Below are positions 28,268-36,605 of a stretch of 64,000 nt of DNA, in pieces. The stretch comes from Mucilaginibacter sp. dw_454. GTDB lineage: Bacteria; Bacteroidota; Bacteroidia; Sphingobacteriales; Sphingobacteriaceae. The notes beneath the pieces were generated by a model, which saw only the letters and a program-made list of their open reading frames with translations, made no database searches and had not been told where the DNA came from. The stretch covers positions 1 through 64,000 of the forward strand of contig NZ_JAAVVB010000006.1 of the NCBI RefSeq assembly GCF_018449775.1, given 5' to 3'. Position 1 is the stretch's first letter. The number at the start of each line of letters is the position of its first letter. The translations under genes were made by a program, and so were the position numbers.

Positions 28268-29626
28268 ATGTTACTCAAAAAAGCCACTGTTTTAATTGTT
28301 GACGACGACCCGGACGTGCTAACGGCCGTAAAGCTTTTGCTCAAGACCGAAGCACAGGAGGTGATTACCGAAAAAAATCCGGAAAATCTGAACAGCCTGC
28401 TGCAGCGCAATACGGTTGATATTATTTTGCTGGACATGAACTTTAACAGCGCCATTAATACCGGCAATGAGGGTTTATACTGGCTGCGCAAGATCCGCGA
28501 GTGGAAACCCAATGCAATTGTGATTATGATCACAGCTTATGGCGATATCGACCTGGCCGTGCGCTCGCTCAAAGAAGGTGCTGCCGATTTTATGGTGAAG
28601 CCATGGCACAACGATAAGTTGATTGAAGTAATCAAAGATCTGCTGGATAAAAAAGACAGCGATGGCGCTTCAAAATCATCTTCGCCAAAAAATAACGCCA
28701 CTTTAACTACCCTGCACGGCGAGTCGCCATTAATGCAGGATGTGTTTTTAAAAGTAAATAAGATAGCCCCGACCGATGCCAACATCCTGATACTGGGCGA
28801 AAACGGAACAGGTAAAGATCTTATTGCCAAAGCCATACATGAGCGTTCATTACGAGCCAACAAACCATTTATTAAAGTCGACGTAGGCTCGCTTACCGAA
28901 AGCCTGTTTGAGAGCGAGCTGTTTGGCCATAAAAAGGGTGCATTTACCGATGCGCGGGAGGACCGCTCCGGCCGTTTCGAAGATGCAAATGGCGGTACTT
29001 TATTTTTGGATGAGATTGGCAATATCTCCCTGCGACAACAAGCCAAATTACTTACCGTGTTGCAAAACCGGCAGGTAACCCGCCTGGGTAATAACAAACC
29101 TGTTGATATTGATATCCGCCTGATTTGCGCTACTAACCTGCCCTTGCAGGAGCTGGCCAATGATGACCGTTTCCGTAAGGACTTGATCTATCGTATTAAC
29201 ACCGTAGAAGTAACCATGCCGCCATTGCGCAAACGTGGTGATGACGTTGAACTATTGGCCCGGCATTTTGCAGGTGTATATGCTGCCAAATATTTAAAAC
29301 CGGCTATAACGTTTGATGACAGTGCGCTGCAAAAACTCAGCACCTATCATTATCCGGGTAACGTGCGCGAACTGCAATATACCATGGAACGCGCCGTGAT
29401 TATGGCAGATAGTAATGTGCTTTCGGCTGCCGACCTGATATTTTCGTCGATAGAAACTGCACCTGCAGAGGTTGAAGTAATGGACGATATGCCGCTGAGT
29501 ATGCTGGAAAAGACCACCATTTTGCGCGTTATAGAAAAACATAGCGGCAACATTACCCGCGCCGCTAAAGAACTGGGATTAACACGCACTGCGCTATACC
29601 GCCGACTAAGTAAATATGATATTTAA
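28268..29626 (+). CDS. Sigma54-type response regulator (NtrC family)
   Basis: This 452-aa regulator has three domains. The receiver has phospho-acceptor Asp56 in LLDMNF, acidic pocket VDDD and Lys in VKPW. The AAA+ sigma54-interaction domain has Walker A GENGTGKD near residues 177-184. A Fis-type helix-turn-helix lies at the C-terminus (ITRAAKELGLTRTALYRRL). The loop that contacts sigma54 reads GAFTDA (residues 224-229) instead of GAFTGA, a variant. I start at the ATG at 28268; the frame extends to 28118, but that part covers the regulatory repeats and is not protein-like. It overlaps the kinase gene by 11 bp and likely controls the divergent export operon. Confidence 0.9.
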   Translation: MLLKKATVLIVDDDPDVLTAVKLLLKTEAQEVITEKNPENLNSLLQRNTVDIILLDMNFNSAINTGNEGLYWLRKIREWKPNAIVIMITAYGDIDLAVRSLKEGAADFMVKPWHNDKLIEVIKDLLDKKDSDGASKSSSPKNNATLTTLHGESPLMQDVFLKVNKIAPTDANILILGENGTGKDLIAKAIHERSLRANKPFIKVDVGSLTESLFESELFGHKKGAFTDAREDRSGRFEDANGGTLFLDEIGNISLRQQAKLLTVLQNRQVTRLGNNKPVDIDIRLICATNLPLQELANDDRFRKDLIYRINTVEVTMPPLRKRGDDVELLARHFAGVYAAKYLKPAITFDDSALQKLSTYHYPGNVRELQYTMERAVIMADSNVLSAADLIFSSIETAPAEVEVMDDMPLSMLEKTTILRVIEKHSGNITRAAKELGLTRTALYRRLSKYDI

Positions 29627-30956
29627 AGGTTACGAATTACGCATATTGGTACGGGTGGCTCTGCTGTTTTTAACGCTGCTGGGTAGCTGTATTATTGTTG
29701 TAAATCATTTATATGTGTACTTGCTGATAGCAGTACCGCTGGTGGGTTTTGTACTGGCCGATCTGCTACGCTATCAAAAAAAGACACACCAGGAAGTGCA
29801 GCAATTTGCCGAGTCTGTGCATTATCGTGATTTTTCGCGCCACTTTGATGTCGGCAGGGCATCGACCGAATTAAAGCCGCTGCGTAAAGGTTTTAACGAT
29901 ATCAATACCACGTTTAAAGAGATTAGCCGCGAACGCGAGACCCAATACCATTACCTGCAAAAGATCCTGGAACTGGTAGATACCGGCATCATATCCTACG
30001 AGGAAGAAACCGGGCAGATAGGCTGGCTCAATGAGTCGTTTAAAAAGATCTTCGGCATTCCGTATTTAAAGACTATCGACTCATTAAAAAAACGCGACGA
30101 GGCTTTGTATAACGAGGCTATGAAACTAAAGCCCGGCGACAGCAAGGTAGTTTCCATCCAGCGCAATAAACAACTGGTAAAGATTTTATTGACCGTGAGC
30201 GTAATGCGCAGCGACGATAAGATCTATCGTCTGCTGGCTTTCCAGAACATCAGCGAAGCGCTGGATGAAACTGAATCAAAAGCCTGGCAAAAACTGCTGA
30301 ATGTGATGACGCATGAGATCATGAACTCGGTAGCGCCCATTTCATCGCTGGCCGACACGCTGAAAAATCGCCTGAAAAGCTACAGTGCCGAAACCCGCAA
30401 TAATGCCGATCTGGACGACCTGGAGCTGGGCATAGACACCATTAAACGCCGCAGTGAGGGCCTGTTAAAATTTACCGAAAGCTATCGAAACCTCAATAAA
30501 ATTACCAAGCTTGATTTAAAGCAGGTTTTAGTGCGCGACCTTTTTGAGAACCTGAACAACCTGATGCAGCCCACCCTGGCGCAAAAAAATATCGAGTTAA
30601 ATATTGTGCTGCGCGATACGCAAATGGCTATTGAAATTGATCTGAACCTGGTTGAACAGGTACTGATCAACCTACTGGTAAATGCCATCGAAGCTGTAAA
30701 AGATCGCCCCGAGCCGGCTATTACCCTAAGCGCCGAGCTATCGCCCAATAATAAACCCATCGTTAAGATTGCCGATAACGGTGTGGGTATGCCGATTGAC
30801 CTGATTGATAAGATCTTTATTCCTTTTTTTAGTACCCGTAAATCGGGCAGCGGCATAGGCCTTAGTTTATGTAAGCAGATTATGATGCTACATAAGGGCA
30901 ATATCCAGGTGCAATCTGTAGAGCATGAGGGGTCGGTGTTTATTTTGTTGTTTTAG
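29616..30956 (+). CDS. Sensor histidine kinase, partner of the NtrC-type regulator
   Basis: This 446-aa kinase has two N-terminal membrane helices (about residues 10-50) with almost no periplasmic loop, which suggests sensing within the membrane or cytoplasm. A HAMP-like linker and a PAS-like domain (about 105-215) follow. The phospho-acceptor is His233 in THEIMNSVAPI. The ATPase domain shows the N box (INLLVNAIEAV), G1 (DNGVGMP) and G2 (GSGIGLSL). It is translationally coupled to the regulator and surely acts with it. Confidence 0.9.
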   Translation: MIFKGYELRILVRVALLFLTLLGSCIIVVNHLYVYLLIAVPLVGFVLADLLRYQKKTHQEVQQFAESVHYRDFSRHFDVGRASTELKPLRKGFNDINTTFKEISRERETQYHYLQKILELVDTGIISYEEETGQIGWLNESFKKIFGIPYLKTIDSLKKRDEALYNEAMKLKPGDSKVVSIQRNKQLVKILLTVSVMRSDDKIYRLLAFQNISEALDETESKAWQKLLNVMTHEIMNSVAPISSLADTLKNRLKSYSAETRNNADLDDLELGIDTIKRRSEGLLKFTESYRNLNKITKLDLKQVLVRDLFENLNNLMQPTLAQKNIELNIVLRDTQMAIEIDLNLVEQVLINLLVNAIEAVKDRPEPAITLSAELSPNNKPIVKIADNGVGMPIDLIDKIFIPFFSTRKSGSGIGLSLCKQIMMLHKGNIQVQSVEHEGSVFILLF

Positions 30957-30994
30957 TGTGGTTACCCGCACTACGGAGCTGCATTTTAATAAAG

Positions 30995-31127
30995 CCGTCA
31001 TTGCGAGGAACGAAGCAATCTCTACACTCGCTAATCAATGTGCACAACTATCGTGTTGGCTGTCGCCGATGAGATTTATCCTATTGACTGTCTGTTGTAG
31101 AGATTGCTTCGTTCCTCGCAATGACGG
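30995..31127. repeat. Perfect 32-bp inverted repeat (REP-like)
   Basis: Arms 30995-31026 and 31096-31127 are perfect inverted copies, separated by 69 bp. The arm includes CATTGCGAGGAACGAAGCAA, a sequence type commonly scattered in intergenic regions of many bacteria. It lies just after the kinase gene. It may serve as a terminator or be a non-autonomous mobile repeat. Confidence 0.75.
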
Positions 31128-31194
31128 TATAGTTTATTAGTGTTATCCGCTACCCAAGTTGCAAACTTCGGATAGCGCAGGGGATAAGTTTTTT

Positions 31195-31260
31195 GTCATC
31201 CTGAGCATAGCGAAGGATCTTGTACGCTTCGATAAGATTCTTCGCTATGCTCAGAATGAC
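31195..31260. repeat. Imperfect 27-bp inverted repeat (REP-like)
   Basis: Arms 31195-31221 and 31234-31260 match as inverted copies at 25 of 27 positions, with a 12-bp spacer. The arm contains CCTGAGCATAGCGAAGGATC, another widely dispersed intergenic palindrome type. Confidence 0.72.
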
Positions 31261-31280
31261 AATTTTCCTTTTATTAAGCA

Positions 31281-31309
31281 CCCTCTTTCCGCCAACGGCG
31301 AAGAGAGGG
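31281..31309. repeat. Short GC-rich hairpin, third repeat of the cluster
   Basis: Arms 31281-31293 and 31297-31309 pair with two mismatches around a 3-nt loop. The GC-rich flank to ~31350 resembles the rest of a dispersed element. No gene content. Confidence 0.5.
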
Positions 31310-31398
31310 TCGACAAGCGGAGCGGTGTCGGGGTGAGTCCCCCGCCGATAGTACCAACTATTTTACACACATACAGACCCGTTTGCGCCCGCAAATGT

Positions 31399-31406
31399 TA
31401 AATTTG
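31399..31406 (+). promoter_or_regulatory. Possible -7 element of the esterase promoter
   Basis: TAAATTTG fits the Bacteroidota -7 consensus TAnnTTTG, 28 bp before the esterase start. A TTTG at 31382 is only 13 bp upstream, closer than the usual ~19 bp to a -33 box, so the call is weak. Confidence 0.3.
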
Positions 31407-31433
31407 CTCTAACCGATTATCCTACTAAAAATC

Positions 31434-32972
31434 ATGAAAAAAATATTTTCGATAGTATTTACACTATTAGGCATGGCTGTATATGCACAAAATCCGCAGG
31501 TAAAAACGGCTAACGGCACATTAGAAGGTGTTACCGAAGCCAGCGGCGTAGTTTCATACAAAGGCGTTCCGTTTGCTTTGCCGCCGGTTGGCGATTTGCG
31601 CTGGAAAGAGCCGCAAGCACCCAAAAACTGGACCGGTGTGCGCAAGGCTGATCATTTTGGTCCGCAGGCTATGCAGCGCTATATTTATAGCGATATGCAA
31701 TTCAGGAGCGATGGCACCAAGGAGGATTGCTTGTACCTGAATGTTTGGACACCGCCGCAAGCTAAAGGACAAAAACTGGCCGTGCTGGTTTATTTTTATG
31801 GGGGAGGATTCCAGGCAGGCGATGGCTCCGAATATCGTTATGACGGCGAAGCGCTGGCTAAGAAAGGCATCATCACCGTTACGGTAAATTACCGTTTGGG
31901 CATTTTTGGCTTTATGGCGCATCCGGAACTAACTGCCGAATCTGCACATCATGCATCAGGCAACTACGGACTGATGGATCAGCACGCGGCATTGGTTTGG
32001 GTACAGAAAAACATTGCGGCCTTTGGCGGCGACCCTAATAAAGTAACCATTGCAGGCGAATCGGCTGGTTCTATGTCGGTATGCGGACAAGTAGCGTCGC
32101 CACTGTCAAAAGGTTTATTTAGAGCAGCTATTGGCGAAAGTGGTTCATTACTGGGTAATTTATCGCCAAGACCTTTGGCTGATGCCGAGCATGCTGCTGT
32201 CAAATTCGCGACTTCGATAGGCGCCAATTCATTGGCGGATCTGCGCAAAATTCCTGCGGATACTTTGCTGAAATTATCGCAACGCGCACATTTTGAGTGC
32301 GATGTTGATGGTTATTTCCTGCCTGAATCTCCACAAAAGATTTTTGATGCAGGTAAGCAAATGGATGTGGCCTTACTGGCTGGCTGGAACTCGGCAGAGG
32401 GTGGCCCGGGTAATGTTTTAGGCAGAGCGGATGCTACTGTAGATAATTATAGAACTGCGGTAAAGAAAATGTATAATGAGCGTGCGCAAGACATTCTGGA
32501 CGCCTATCCCGCAGCAACAGATGCGGACGTAGCGCAAGCGGCCACCAACCTGGCTTCAGATCGCTTTATCGCTTACGCCACCTGGAAGTTTATTGATATG
32601 CAAGGCAAGACAGGGCACAAACCGGTATACCGGTATTTCTTTAACAAACGTCGCCCGATACAGGCTAATGCGCCCGCCGGTACAGTAGATCATTCGCCGG
32701 GTGCTGCGCATGCCTCAGAGATTGAATATGCGCTGGGTAACCTGCCAACCAATAAAGTTTACGCCTGGACACCTGATGATTTTAAAACCTCAGAAACTAT
32801 GCAAAACTTCTTCACAAATTTCGTAAAAACGGGTAACCCTAACGGGCCAGGCCTGCCAACCTGGGATACCATTAAAACAGGCAACGTGATGGTAATTAAC
32901 CAGGAGAGCAAACAAGAGCCGCAACCCGATCCGAAAAGACAGAAAACGATGGATTCGTTTTTTAATAAGTAG
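31434..32972 (+). CDS. Type-B carboxylesterase (alpha/beta hydrolase)
   Basis: This 512-aa secreted hydrolase has a signal peptide ending near AVYA-QN. It shows the type-B carboxylesterase/lipase features: VSYKGVPFALPPVGDLRW, EDCLYLNVW, an oxyanion loop FYGGGFQAGD, nucleophile Ser210 in GESAGS, and a C-terminal His region DHSPGAAHASEIEY. The length is usual for the family. It hydrolyses ester bonds of small or aromatic substrates; the natural substrate is unknown. It stands alone, flanked on both sides by intergenic inverted repeats. Confidence 0.88.
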   Translation: MKKIFSIVFTLLGMAVYAQNPQVKTANGTLEGVTEASGVVSYKGVPFALPPVGDLRWKEPQAPKNWTGVRKADHFGPQAMQRYIYSDMQFRSDGTKEDCLYLNVWTPPQAKGQKLAVLVYFYGGGFQAGDGSEYRYDGEALAKKGIITVTVNYRLGIFGFMAHPELTAESAHHASGNYGLMDQHAALVWVQKNIAAFGGDPNKVTIAGESAGSMSVCGQVASPLSKGLFRAAIGESGSLLGNLSPRPLADAEHAAVKFATSIGANSLADLRKIPADTLLKLSQRAHFECDVDGYFLPESPQKIFDAGKQMDVALLAGWNSAEGGPGNVLGRADATVDNYRTAVKKMYNERAQDILDAYPAATDADVAQAATNLASDRFIAYATWKFIDMQGKTGHKPVYRYFFNKRRPIQANAPAGTVDHSPGAAHASEIEYALGNLPTNKVYAWTPDDFKTSETMQNFFTNFVKTGNPNGPGLPTWDTIKTGNVMVINQESKQEPQPDPKRQKTMDSFFNK

Positions 32973-32986
32973 GGGGGATTTAATAG

Positions 32987-33068
32987 GGGTGTCACCCTGA
33001 GGCCCTCGAAGGGTGAGCGGAGGCCTTTGCCCTTATGCTTCGAGTGCCTCAGCATGACACCCTTTTTT
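32987..33068 (+). terminator. Dispersed-type inverted repeat, likely esterase terminator
   Basis: Arms 32987-33003 and 33046-33062 pair at 15 of 17 positions, with further internal GC-rich pairing. A run of six T follows at 33063-33068. It begins 14 bp after the esterase stop, so it may act as its terminator, although its sequence resembles a repeat element. Confidence 0.55.
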
Positions 33069-33245
33069 GTTGCGATATTGCGAGGAGGAATGATGAAGCT
33101 CTCGATAGCTATCGGGACTCTACACGATAGGTAAGCAATATTATCCGCTTGTTGTGTAGCGGTTATTAGTATTTATATGTTTAAAAAGGAACTAACAAGC
33201 TTTTTTCAGTCGGTTATGTTGATTTCCCACCATGAGGATTTGTTA

Positions 33246-33389
33246 AACAGCGTGAAACAAAAAATGACTTAAAAGTATTTTTTACTGTTTCATTTTGTTT
33301 CACGCTGTTTTTGTAATATATTGATTAATAGATTTTTGTAATAAAATTCTGTTTCACTTGTTTCATCTGTTGCACACGCACGTGAAACA
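33246..33389. repeat. Cluster of inverted GTGAAACA motifs
   Basis: A perfect 17-bp inverted repeat (33246-33262 with 33293-33309) contains GTGAAACA and its complement. Two more copies follow at 33350-33357 (inverted) and 33382-33389 (direct). All lie 100-240 bp upstream of the DinB gene. They could be operators for an unknown regulator or a decayed repeat element. Confidence 0.55.
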
Positions 33390-33489
33390 AAACAGCCCTC
33401 CAATGTCACTATATATTATGTTTACGTTAAGGCGATAATTTGTCAATACTTAACATCTATTTTTACAGCCATTGTAATAACCTTTAACC

Positions 33490-33972
33490 ATGGAACAAGA
33501 TCAAATATTTGTAAAGATGGCTGTAGATAGCTGGAATGGACAGCTAGCCGCCACTTCGAAGCTTTTAGATAAGCTAACGGATGAACAGCTACAGGAAGAA
33601 GTATCGCCGGGTAAGAACCGGGGTGTTTACCTGTTGGGCCATTTAGTTGCCGTGCATGACAAGATGCTGTCGTTGTTATTATTGAGAGATGAGCTGTATC
33701 CGGAATTGTACCCGGTATTTGTGCAATCGCCTGATAAAGAGCATGCAGATTTGCCGTCAATAGCTCAACTGCGCGAACAATGGACAGCGGTTAATGAGAA
33801 GCTAAACGGGCACATCAACAAGCTGAAGGCTGAAGAATGGTTTGGCCGCCATGCTAATATCTCTGCCGAAGACCTGGCCAAAGAGCCACACCGCAACCGC
33901 CTGAATGTATTGCTGAGCCGCACCAATCACTTAAGTAATCACCGCGGCCAATTGGCGCTGCTGGTTAAATAG
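33490..33972 (+). CDS. DinB-family four-helix protein
   Basis: This 160-aa protein resembles the DinB/YfiT-like metal-binding four-helix bundle family. It has an N-terminal helix with WNGQLAATSKLLDKL, LGHLVAVHDKM carrying the first His ligands, and a C-terminal LSRTNHLSNHRGQLALL with the remaining His residues. Family members include bacillithiol/mycothiol-dependent transferases and stress proteins; the reaction here is unknown. It ends 2 bp before the convergent hexosaminidase stop. Confidence 0.75.
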   Translation: MEQDQIFVKMAVDSWNGQLAATSKLLDKLTDEQLQEEVSPGKNRGVYLLGHLVAVHDKMLSLLLLRDELYPELYPVFVQSPDKEHADLPSIAQLREQWTAVNEKLNGHINKLKAEEWFGRHANISAEDLAKEPHRNRLNVLLSRTNHLSNHRGQLALLVK

Positions 33973-33974
33973 GG

Positions 33975-36524
33975 TTATTGAACGATAGCTACCTTGCCTG
34001 AGCGACCGGCGCTATCAAATGTCGCTACTTTCACCATGCCCTTAACGGGGACAGGTTGCTTGTAAAGTGGACTTGTCATTGTTGGCGCTTTGCCATCAGT
34101 AGTATAACGTAGCTGCAAACCGGGGAACTGACTGTTTACCGTCAGCATACCATCTTTAACTATCGCGCCCGGCATCGGGATGCGGTAGTTAAAGCCGCCG
34201 GCGTAATAGCTTAGTCTTGGCAGCTCCTGCTTACCCAAAACATTTACAAACCGCGACCAGGCTTCATTGTACATAGCATTGCTTTTGGCAGTGTCAGCTT
34301 CGGTTGCCCAATCGGGGTCTTTGGCCCAGGCGCGTTCGGCAAGGCCCAATAGTTTAGGCAACAGCATATATTCCATGCGTTGTGGGCTTTGTAAGGTCTC
34401 GGCCCATAAAGCGCCTTGCAGGCCTGCTATATGGGCTGCACCAACAACGGTAGGCCGCTCTTTAGCCGCAAAGAAGGTTGGTGCAAGCGGCTCACCTAAA
34501 TGGCCTCTGGTGGTATTCTTGAAGTAGTCGAGCGGTATGAAGTTAAACGCTTTGTCTACATCGGCGTAGCCGCCCCAATAGTAGCCAGGCTCATCAAATG
34601 CCTTGTTATAAGCCATGTCAAAATACAGATTGCTTACCGGCGACAGAATCACTTTATAACCCTGGTTGGCCAGCTTGTAGGCCAGATCTTCGGCTCCCCA
34701 GCCTATCACATTATTCCATACCTCCAGGTGCAGGTTTTGGTTAAGCAGGTCGGCATTGATAATGCTTTTCTTTATCCCGCCTTGCACAACCTTTTTGGAG
34801 CCCGCTTCTTCCCAGGCCGTCAGGTATAGGTGATGCGCTTGTAACATCCGGTTAATGCGGCCATAGTAGTATCCCCACAGGTCATCAGTTGTTTTGATAG
34901 CAGTATCAACTTTCATCAAACTCCAATAAGCCGGCGATTTCTCCCAAACGCCGCCCGGCACCTCGTCGCCACCAAAGTGGATGCTCTTGAGCGGCGCACC
35001 GGCATCAGCATACATTCGTTCAATCTCGTTGGTTACCGTTTCCATGAACTTATAGGTCGACGGAAGAGCGACGTCAATTACGTTATCATCATAATACTGT
35101 ACCGAAGTGTACCTTGAGCTATCACCTAAATCGCGCAGCAAGTACTCGGTAGCTTTGGCCGGTTGATGTTGTTGGGTATAGAATTGATACCGCGCATCCA
35201 TTGCCTTAATAGCAGCACGCGCGTGGCCCGGGCTTTCAATTTCCGGTATCACCAGAATGTGTCTTTGGGTGGCATATCTCAATATCTCTTCGAAATCAGC
35301 CTTGCTGTAATGGCCGGTACCCGAGGCATTGTTTATTGCCGGACCAGAGCCAAATGCAGGCATTAGGTTTTGGCTTTCGCTAACAGCATATCCACGTTTA
35401 GCGCCAACTGCCGTTAGTTCAGGAAGGCTTGGTATTTCCAGTCGCCAACCTTCGTCATCGGTTAAATGGAAGTGAAGCACATTGAGTTTGTAAAGCGCCA
35501 TCGCATCCAGCACTTTCAAGATCTCCTGTTTAGGCTGAAAGTTACGCGCAACATCCAACATGAAGGCGCGGTAACCAAAACGGGGTTTATCAGTAACTGC
35601 AACGCCGGGCACCATAATGTTTTTTTGCGGTCGATGCCAGGCTGCTCCGGGTAACATAGTTTTAAGAGATTGGATGCCATAAAAGATCCCAGCAGCTGAT
35701 GATGCAGCAATGGTGATGATATGGTCAGTGACTTGCAGTTCGTAAGCCTCGTCGGCCATGGGCTTGCTAACCAGTTTGATCTGCCCTGATAGGGCGGTTG
35801 ACTTTGATGCTATTAACAACTTGGCCAGCTCTGTTTTAAGTAGCCTGACCTCCGCATTAAACAAGGGATCAGCGGCAATCTTAACTCCTGCATCCAGTTT
35901 AAAGGTAGCTACTGTTTTCTGGTAACTATCAGGAGTCGGGAATACCCTAATTAAGTTGTCAGCGGGTATGTCCTGTATGCTTTTATTTTGCTCATAAACC
36001 CACTGTGGCGTAGCTACGGGCACCTGGTCGGTAGGTACACGCATTAACTGCTTGGGTTCGGTAGATGGTATTAGAACCGGCGCTTTGAGCGGATGCCCTA
36101 CCTGTGGTGAACCGTCCCAAACCAAATAAAATCCTTTAGGCGTATCTGATACATTGATGAGCCAGTTCAGCAGCACCATTTCAATATTTAATTCGCTATT
36201 GGCTTTGATCCCCTGAAAGTTGGCAGACGGAGAGAAGTAATACAGATCGCCGTTTACATGCGTAACGTTAATATCTCCCGTCAATGAGCCGGGTACCACG
36301 GGTTCGTCAGAGTTGAAATAGAGTTTCCAGCCTTTAGCAGGCAGGGCGATAGCTTGGGCCGATATGGTCAATACCGCATGCGCCAGCGGCTTGTTATTAT
36401 AGTTATTTTCCAATGTCTCCCACTTGAGCGTTAAGCTGCTACTGATATCAATGGATTTGTTTTGTGCTAACGCGATGTTCGATAGCAGGACAATAAAGAG
36501 TAAAGGGTGCAGCAAGTGTTTCAT
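33975..36524 (-). CDS. Beta-N-acetylhexosaminidase (GH20)
   Basis: This 849-aa secreted enzyme removes terminal GlcNAc/GalNAc from glycans. A signal peptide ends near ALA-QN. An N-terminal chitobiase/carbohydrate-binding-like region (about 25-170) and a GH20b alpha/beta domain (about 190-310) follow. The GH20 barrel starts at GYRAFMLDVARNF, with the catalytic pair Asp520-Glu521 in HFGGDEVPGG. The C-terminal ~70 residues form a beta domain ending in a chitobiase-C-like segment (LRYTTDGKAPT). It lies 81 bp downstream of the NagB/PIG-L gene and shares its strand, so the two probably act in one GlcNAc pathway. Confidence 0.92.
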   Translation of the reverse strand: MKHLLHPLLFIVLLSNIALAQNKSIDISSSLTLKWETLENNYNNKPLAHAVLTISAQAIALPAKGWKLYFNSDEPVVPGSLTGDINVTHVNGDLYYFSPSANFQGIKANSELNIEMVLLNWLINVSDTPKGFYLVWDGSPQVGHPLKAPVLIPSTEPKQLMRVPTDQVPVATPQWVYEQNKSIQDIPADNLIRVFPTPDSYQKTVATFKLDAGVKIAADPLFNAEVRLLKTELAKLLIASKSTALSGQIKLVSKPMADEAYELQVTDHIITIAASSAAGIFYGIQSLKTMLPGAAWHRPQKNIMVPGVAVTDKPRFGYRAFMLDVARNFQPKQEILKVLDAMALYKLNVLHFHLTDDEGWRLEIPSLPELTAVGAKRGYAVSESQNLMPAFGSGPAINNASGTGHYSKADFEEILRYATQRHILVIPEIESPGHARAAIKAMDARYQFYTQQHQPAKATEYLLRDLGDSSRYTSVQYYDDNVIDVALPSTYKFMETVTNEIERMYADAGAPLKSIHFGGDEVPGGVWEKSPAYWSLMKVDTAIKTTDDLWGYYYGRINRMLQAHHLYLTAWEEAGSKKVVQGGIKKSIINADLLNQNLHLEVWNNVIGWGAEDLAYKLANQGYKVILSPVSNLYFDMAYNKAFDEPGYYWGGYADVDKAFNFIPLDYFKNTTRGHLGEPLAPTFFAAKERPTVVGAAHIAGLQGALWAETLQSPQRMEYMLLPKLLGLAERAWAKDPDWATEADTAKSNAMYNEAWSRFVNVLGKQELPRLSYYAGGFNYRIPMPGAIVKDGMLTVNSQFPGLQLRYTTDGKAPTMTSPLYKQPVPVKGMVKVATFDSAGRSGKVAIVQ

Positions 36525-36556
36525 TGATTGGGCAATTCAGGGAAAGATAAGATAAT

Positions 36557-36592
36557 AGATCAACACCATCAAACTAGCGACAGTGTTGATCT
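36557..36592 (-). terminator. Hairpin between NagB/PIG-L and hexosaminidase genes
   Basis: A perfect 10-bp stem (36557-36566 with 36583-36592) lies 14 bp after the NagB/PIG-L stop on the minus strand. A T-rich but interrupted tract follows. It could be a partial terminator or an attenuator that reduces expression of the hexosaminidase. Confidence 0.45.
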
Positions 36593-36605
36593 GGTATTGT
36601 TTAGA

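Larger units (their letters stand above)
30957..31433. other. Repeat-bearing intergenic region
   Basis: This 477-bp stretch holds three successive inverted repeats (listed separately) and no convincing gene. Open frames at 30925-31140 and 31159-31401 run through the repeats and have no protein character. The esterase promoter probably lies at its right end. Confidence 0.6.
32973..33489. other. Repeat-rich intergenic region before DinB gene
   Basis: This 517-bp stretch contains a hairpin with T-run (32987-33068), a 12-bp palindrome CGATAGCTATCG (33103-33114) and a cluster of GTGAAACA motifs (33246-33389). No credible gene is present. Confidence 0.6.

Noticed and set aside
30925..31401. Two short open frames after the kinase gene
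   Set aside because: They run through the inverted repeats and overlap the kinase stop region; composition is repeat-derived.
33246..33389. CRISPR-like array from repeated GTGAAACA
   Set aside because: Only short 8-bp repeats, mixed orientation, irregular spacing, no cas genes.
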